Positions 5,513 through 6,717 of a stretch of DNA of 6,717 bases are shown one piece after another. A program made the position numbers and the translations under genes. The stretch is from Planctomycetes bacterium RIFCSPHIGHO2_12_FULL_52_36 (GTDB lineage Bacteria; Planctomycetota; Brocadiia; Brocadiales; Bathyanammoxibiaceae). The stretch spans positions 1-6,717 of the forward strand of contig MHYW01000070.1 of the NCBI GenBank assembly GCA_001828545.1. Reading direction: 5' to 3'. Under the pieces are notes generated by a model. The model made no database searches. It saw only the letters and a program-made list of their open reading frames with translations, and was not told the origin of the DNA. The first letter of the stretch is position 1, and every line of letters starts with the position of its first letter.

Positions 5513-5860
5513 TTAATGACCCTTTTCAGGGAGGATAACTTTCTCAAGTTCAGCAACTAGAGGTGGAAGGTCCTTAGTAACTGTATCCCAAACAATATCC
5601 AGGTCTATGTCAAAATAGACGTGGGTGAGGTGATTGCGCATGTCTATTATATCCGGCCATGGAATTCTAGCATTTTTGCTCTTGGTCTCTGCTGAGACCT
5701 TGCTCGCCGCTTCGCCAATAATTTCAATTTCCTTGACCAAAGATAGGACGAGCATACGATTTGTATCTAGTTCCGTTCTGGTTTTACCTTTAACGAAGGA
5801 CAATGCCTCTCCAGCGGCATCCAGCATGTGTCGCAGGCGGATAAGGTCATCTTTCCGCAT
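5513..5860 (-). CDS. hepT: HEPN (DUF86) RNase toxin of an MNT/HEPN system
   Basis: This is the small helical toxin of a HepT-MntA type VII toxin-antitoxin pair, 115 residues with the chosen start. It is expected to act as a dimeric RNase, with the active site at R75-x4-H80-x-Y82 (RNHLTHVY). In characterised systems the MNT partner inactivates HepT by adding AMP to that Tyr. GEAASKVS (49-56), IPWPDIIDMRN (66-76) and DLDIVWDTV (86-94) are standard DUF86 features. I start at ATG 5860 because AAAGGTG stands 4 nt upstream and the product MRKDDLIRLRHML begins like other family members. An ATG at 5890 would add ten Cys/Arg-rich residues not expected in the family. The gene overlaps the end of mntA by 14 bp, so the two are translationally coupled. 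It ends 11 bp before the OYE start. Confidence 0.92.
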   Translation of the reverse strand: MRKDDLIRLRHMLDAAGEALSFVKGKTRTELDTNRMLVLSLVKEIEIIGEAASKVSAETKSKNARIPWPDIIDMRNHLTHVYFDIDLDIVWDTVTKDLPPLVAELEKVILPEKGH

Positions 5861-6158
5861 ATTGCACCTTTGCCGACAAGAGCACCTCATCCCTGAAGTA
5901 TCTGCTCAATTCTTGTGGGGTTCTTAAATCCACTTTTCTCCCCCCAAGAATCACAGAAAGCTCCCGCTCCATGCGGGCCAACCCAAAGAAGCCTGGACAC
6001 CGCCCTGGCTTAAACTCAACAAGTACATCCACATCGCTGTCAGTACCAAAATCCTTACGCAAAACTGAACCATACAATAAGAGCCTGCGTATATGGTTTC
6101 GCCGACAGAATTCTGCTATTTCTTCACGAGGAATGTCTATGCGTACCCTGTTTCCCAT
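5847..6158 (-). CDS. mntA: MNT-type nucleotidyltransferase antitoxin
   Basis: This is a minimal nucleotidyltransferase (DNA polymerase beta superfamily) of 103 residues, the antitoxin partner of the adjacent HEPN toxin. The catalytic signature GS-x10-D-x-D is complete: G30-S31, then D42-V43-D44 in LLYGSVLRKDFGTDSDVDVL. A third acidic residue is D77 in GRKVDLRT. All three metal ligands are therefore present, and the protein should be able to transfer AMP from ATP to HepT. The start ATG at 6158 is preceded by AAAGG at a spacing of 7 nt (and by GGAG directly against the ATG). The gene is first in the pair and overlaps hepT by 14 bp, the compact arrangement expected for such modules. Substrate and partner are inferred from family knowledge and context. 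The fold assignment is secure. Confidence 0.93.
   Translation of the reverse strand: MGNRVRIDIPREEIAEFCRRNHIRRLLLYGSVLRKDFGTDSDVDVLVEFKPGRCPGFFGLARMERELSVILGGRKVDLRTPQELSRYFRDEVLLSAKVQYAER
5865..5871 (-). promoter_or_regulatory. Ribosome binding site that fixes the hepT start
   Basis: AAAGGTG on the - strand lies 4 nt before ATG 5860 and is the best Shine-Dalgarno match near the hepT 5' end. It lies inside the mntA reading frame. It favours the 115-residue product over the longer one starting at 5890. Confidence 0.65.
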
Positions 6159-6231
6159 CTCCTAGCCTTTGGTATCTAACATTCTTCTATTCACTAATTT
6201 TCAGCCTTTGAAAAAGCCCGCTTTACCACCA

Positions 6232-6254
6232 TTTGAAGGGAATTCCCTTACAAA
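6232..6254 (-). promoter_or_regulatory. Perfect palindrome between the DUF262 gene and mntA
   Basis: AAGGGAATTCCCTT (6236-6249) is a perfect 14-bp palindrome. It extends to TTTG on the left and CAAA on the right if one A (6250) is bulged. It starts 3 bp beyond the DUF262 stop codon and lies about 75-95 bp upstream of mntA. Further along the - strand, AAAGCGGGCTTTTT (6224-6211) is a second small hairpin-like stretch with a T-run. Together these could end the DUF262 transcript. Alternatively the palindrome could be an operator for the toxin-antitoxin operon. The 99-bp gap holds no convincing promoter. Confidence 0.4.
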
Positions 6255-6257
6255 TGA

Positions 6258-6717
6258 CTAGATTTGACCCTCTGTGGCTGAGAGCTTTTCAAATCCGTTC
6301 CTTATGACTTTGGCAATGAGCTTCCGTCGTTCAGTAATAAAACCTGTATACTGCATTGTTTCCCAGCCCTTCGGAAGTCCATGCCACTCTATCATCTGTC
6401 TCAATTCATCGGACTTAAAACGTTTGGCCAACAAAGGAAAATATTCGGCAGGTGATTTATCGGAAATGTCAATATTATCCTCCCATTCAATCAAAGCGTA
6501 GTTAGCAAGCTGATTAGTATCACGGACTTCAGTAATACCAATTGATTTTAGATACCCCTTCGGAAAGAGGTGGTGTCGTTCTATAGAAAGTTTTTTGGGC
6601 TTTATTACGGGGTCCAGGAGTTCAGAAACCTTCATCTTAGAAAACAATACCACGGCATCTAATAGATTCAGCGATGCCTCGTATGCGAAACGTACTGGTG
6701 TCCGAGCTGAAGATGTC
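6258..6717 (-). CDS. DUF262/GmrSD-like protein, C-terminal HNH nuclease part (incomplete)
   Basis: The reading frame is open from the stop at 6258 to the window edge, so the N-terminus lies outside. GTG 6653 is an internal Val codon, preceded by in-frame residues resembling TPVRFAYEASLNLLDA. The visible part of about 152 residues matches the C-terminus of DUF262 proteins, whose N-terminal ParB-like NTPase domain would precede it. The His-Me-type nuclease core is ERHHLFPKGYLK, then DTNQLANYALIEW, then NIDISDKSPAEYF. The HH, Asn and final Asn/Asp positions of an HNH site are all present. The tail, WHGLPKGWETMQY...FITERRKLIAKVIRNGFEKL, is family-typical. Related proteins (GmrSD, BrxU and others) are type IV restriction enzymes cutting modified phage DNA. 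That role is inferred here. The coding sequence looks more A+T-rich than argS or pntB, suggesting a different origin. Confidence 0.88.
   Translation of the reverse strand, partial: TSSARTPVRFAYEASLNLLDAVVLFSKMKVSELLDPVIKPKKLSIERHHLFPKGYLKSIGITEVRDTNQLANYALIEWEDNIDISDKSPAEYFPLLAKRFKSDELRQMIEWHGLPKGWETMQYTGFITERRKLIAKVIRNGFEKLSATEGQI

Noticed and set aside
5861..5890. Upstream ATG giving a hepT product ten residues longer
   Set aside because: The added residues (MRCSCRQRCN) are unlike the family, and a good ribosome site stands before the later ATG at 5860.
6651..6653. GTG as the start of a 131-residue HNH protein
   Set aside because: The frame stays open to the window edge with residues typical of DUF262 proteins, so the GTG is an internal Val codon.

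Overview
This 6.7 kb window is bacterial. It carries one + strand gene fragment (pntB) facing a long block of - strand genes: argS, trpS, an Old Yellow Enzyme family oxidoreductase, an MNT/HEPN toxin-antitoxin pair and the C-terminal part of a DUF262 (GmrSD-like) nuclease. Lineage cannot be fixed from this sequence. The mix of a proton-translocating transhydrogenase, a tryptophanyl-tRNA synthetase with an Fe-S-type cysteine motif, and abundant palindromic and heptameric repeats suggests an anaerobic or microaerophilic environmental bacterium. A Planctomycetota/anammox-like source is my best guess, held at low confidence.

Layout. Bases 1-1274 (+) hold the beta subunit of NAD(P) transhydrogenase, cut at its N-terminus by the window edge. 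It converges on argS (1296-3020, -) with only 21 bp between the stops and no visible terminator. Between argS and trpS (3140-4135, -) lies a 53-bp REP-like double hairpin. Upstream of trpS is a 202-bp non-coding gap holding a perfect-period heptamer array touching the trpS start codon, a T-run hairpin, a good sigma-70-type promoter, and a second, degenerate heptamer tract. That second tract runs into the 3' end of the OYE gene (4338-5501, -) and supplies its stop codon.

Upstream of the OYE gene, only 11 bp away, is hepT (5513-5860, -), overlapped by mntA (5847-6158, -). After a 99-bp gap with a perfect palindrome comes the DUF262/HNH gene (6258 to beyond 6717, -). The DUF262 gene and its flanks look more A+T-rich by eye than the rest of the window, which fits an acquired defence-type module next to housekeeping genes.

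How it fits together. pntB, argS and trpS are core metabolism and translation. mntA-hepT is a self-contained toxin-antitoxin unit that may read through into the OYE gene. The DUF262 protein is a probable phage-defence nuclease. The most unusual theme is repeats: besides the intergenic REP element, palindromes sit in frame inside argS and inside the OYE gene, where they appear to add loop residues without breaking the frame, much like Rickettsia palindromic elements. Two enzyme-level oddities also stand out. ArgS has an altered HIGH signature (A-V-H-H), and TrpS carries a Cys motif (C-x21-C-x6-C-x2-C) nearly identical in spacing to the [4Fe-4S] motif of Thermotoga maritima TrpRS.
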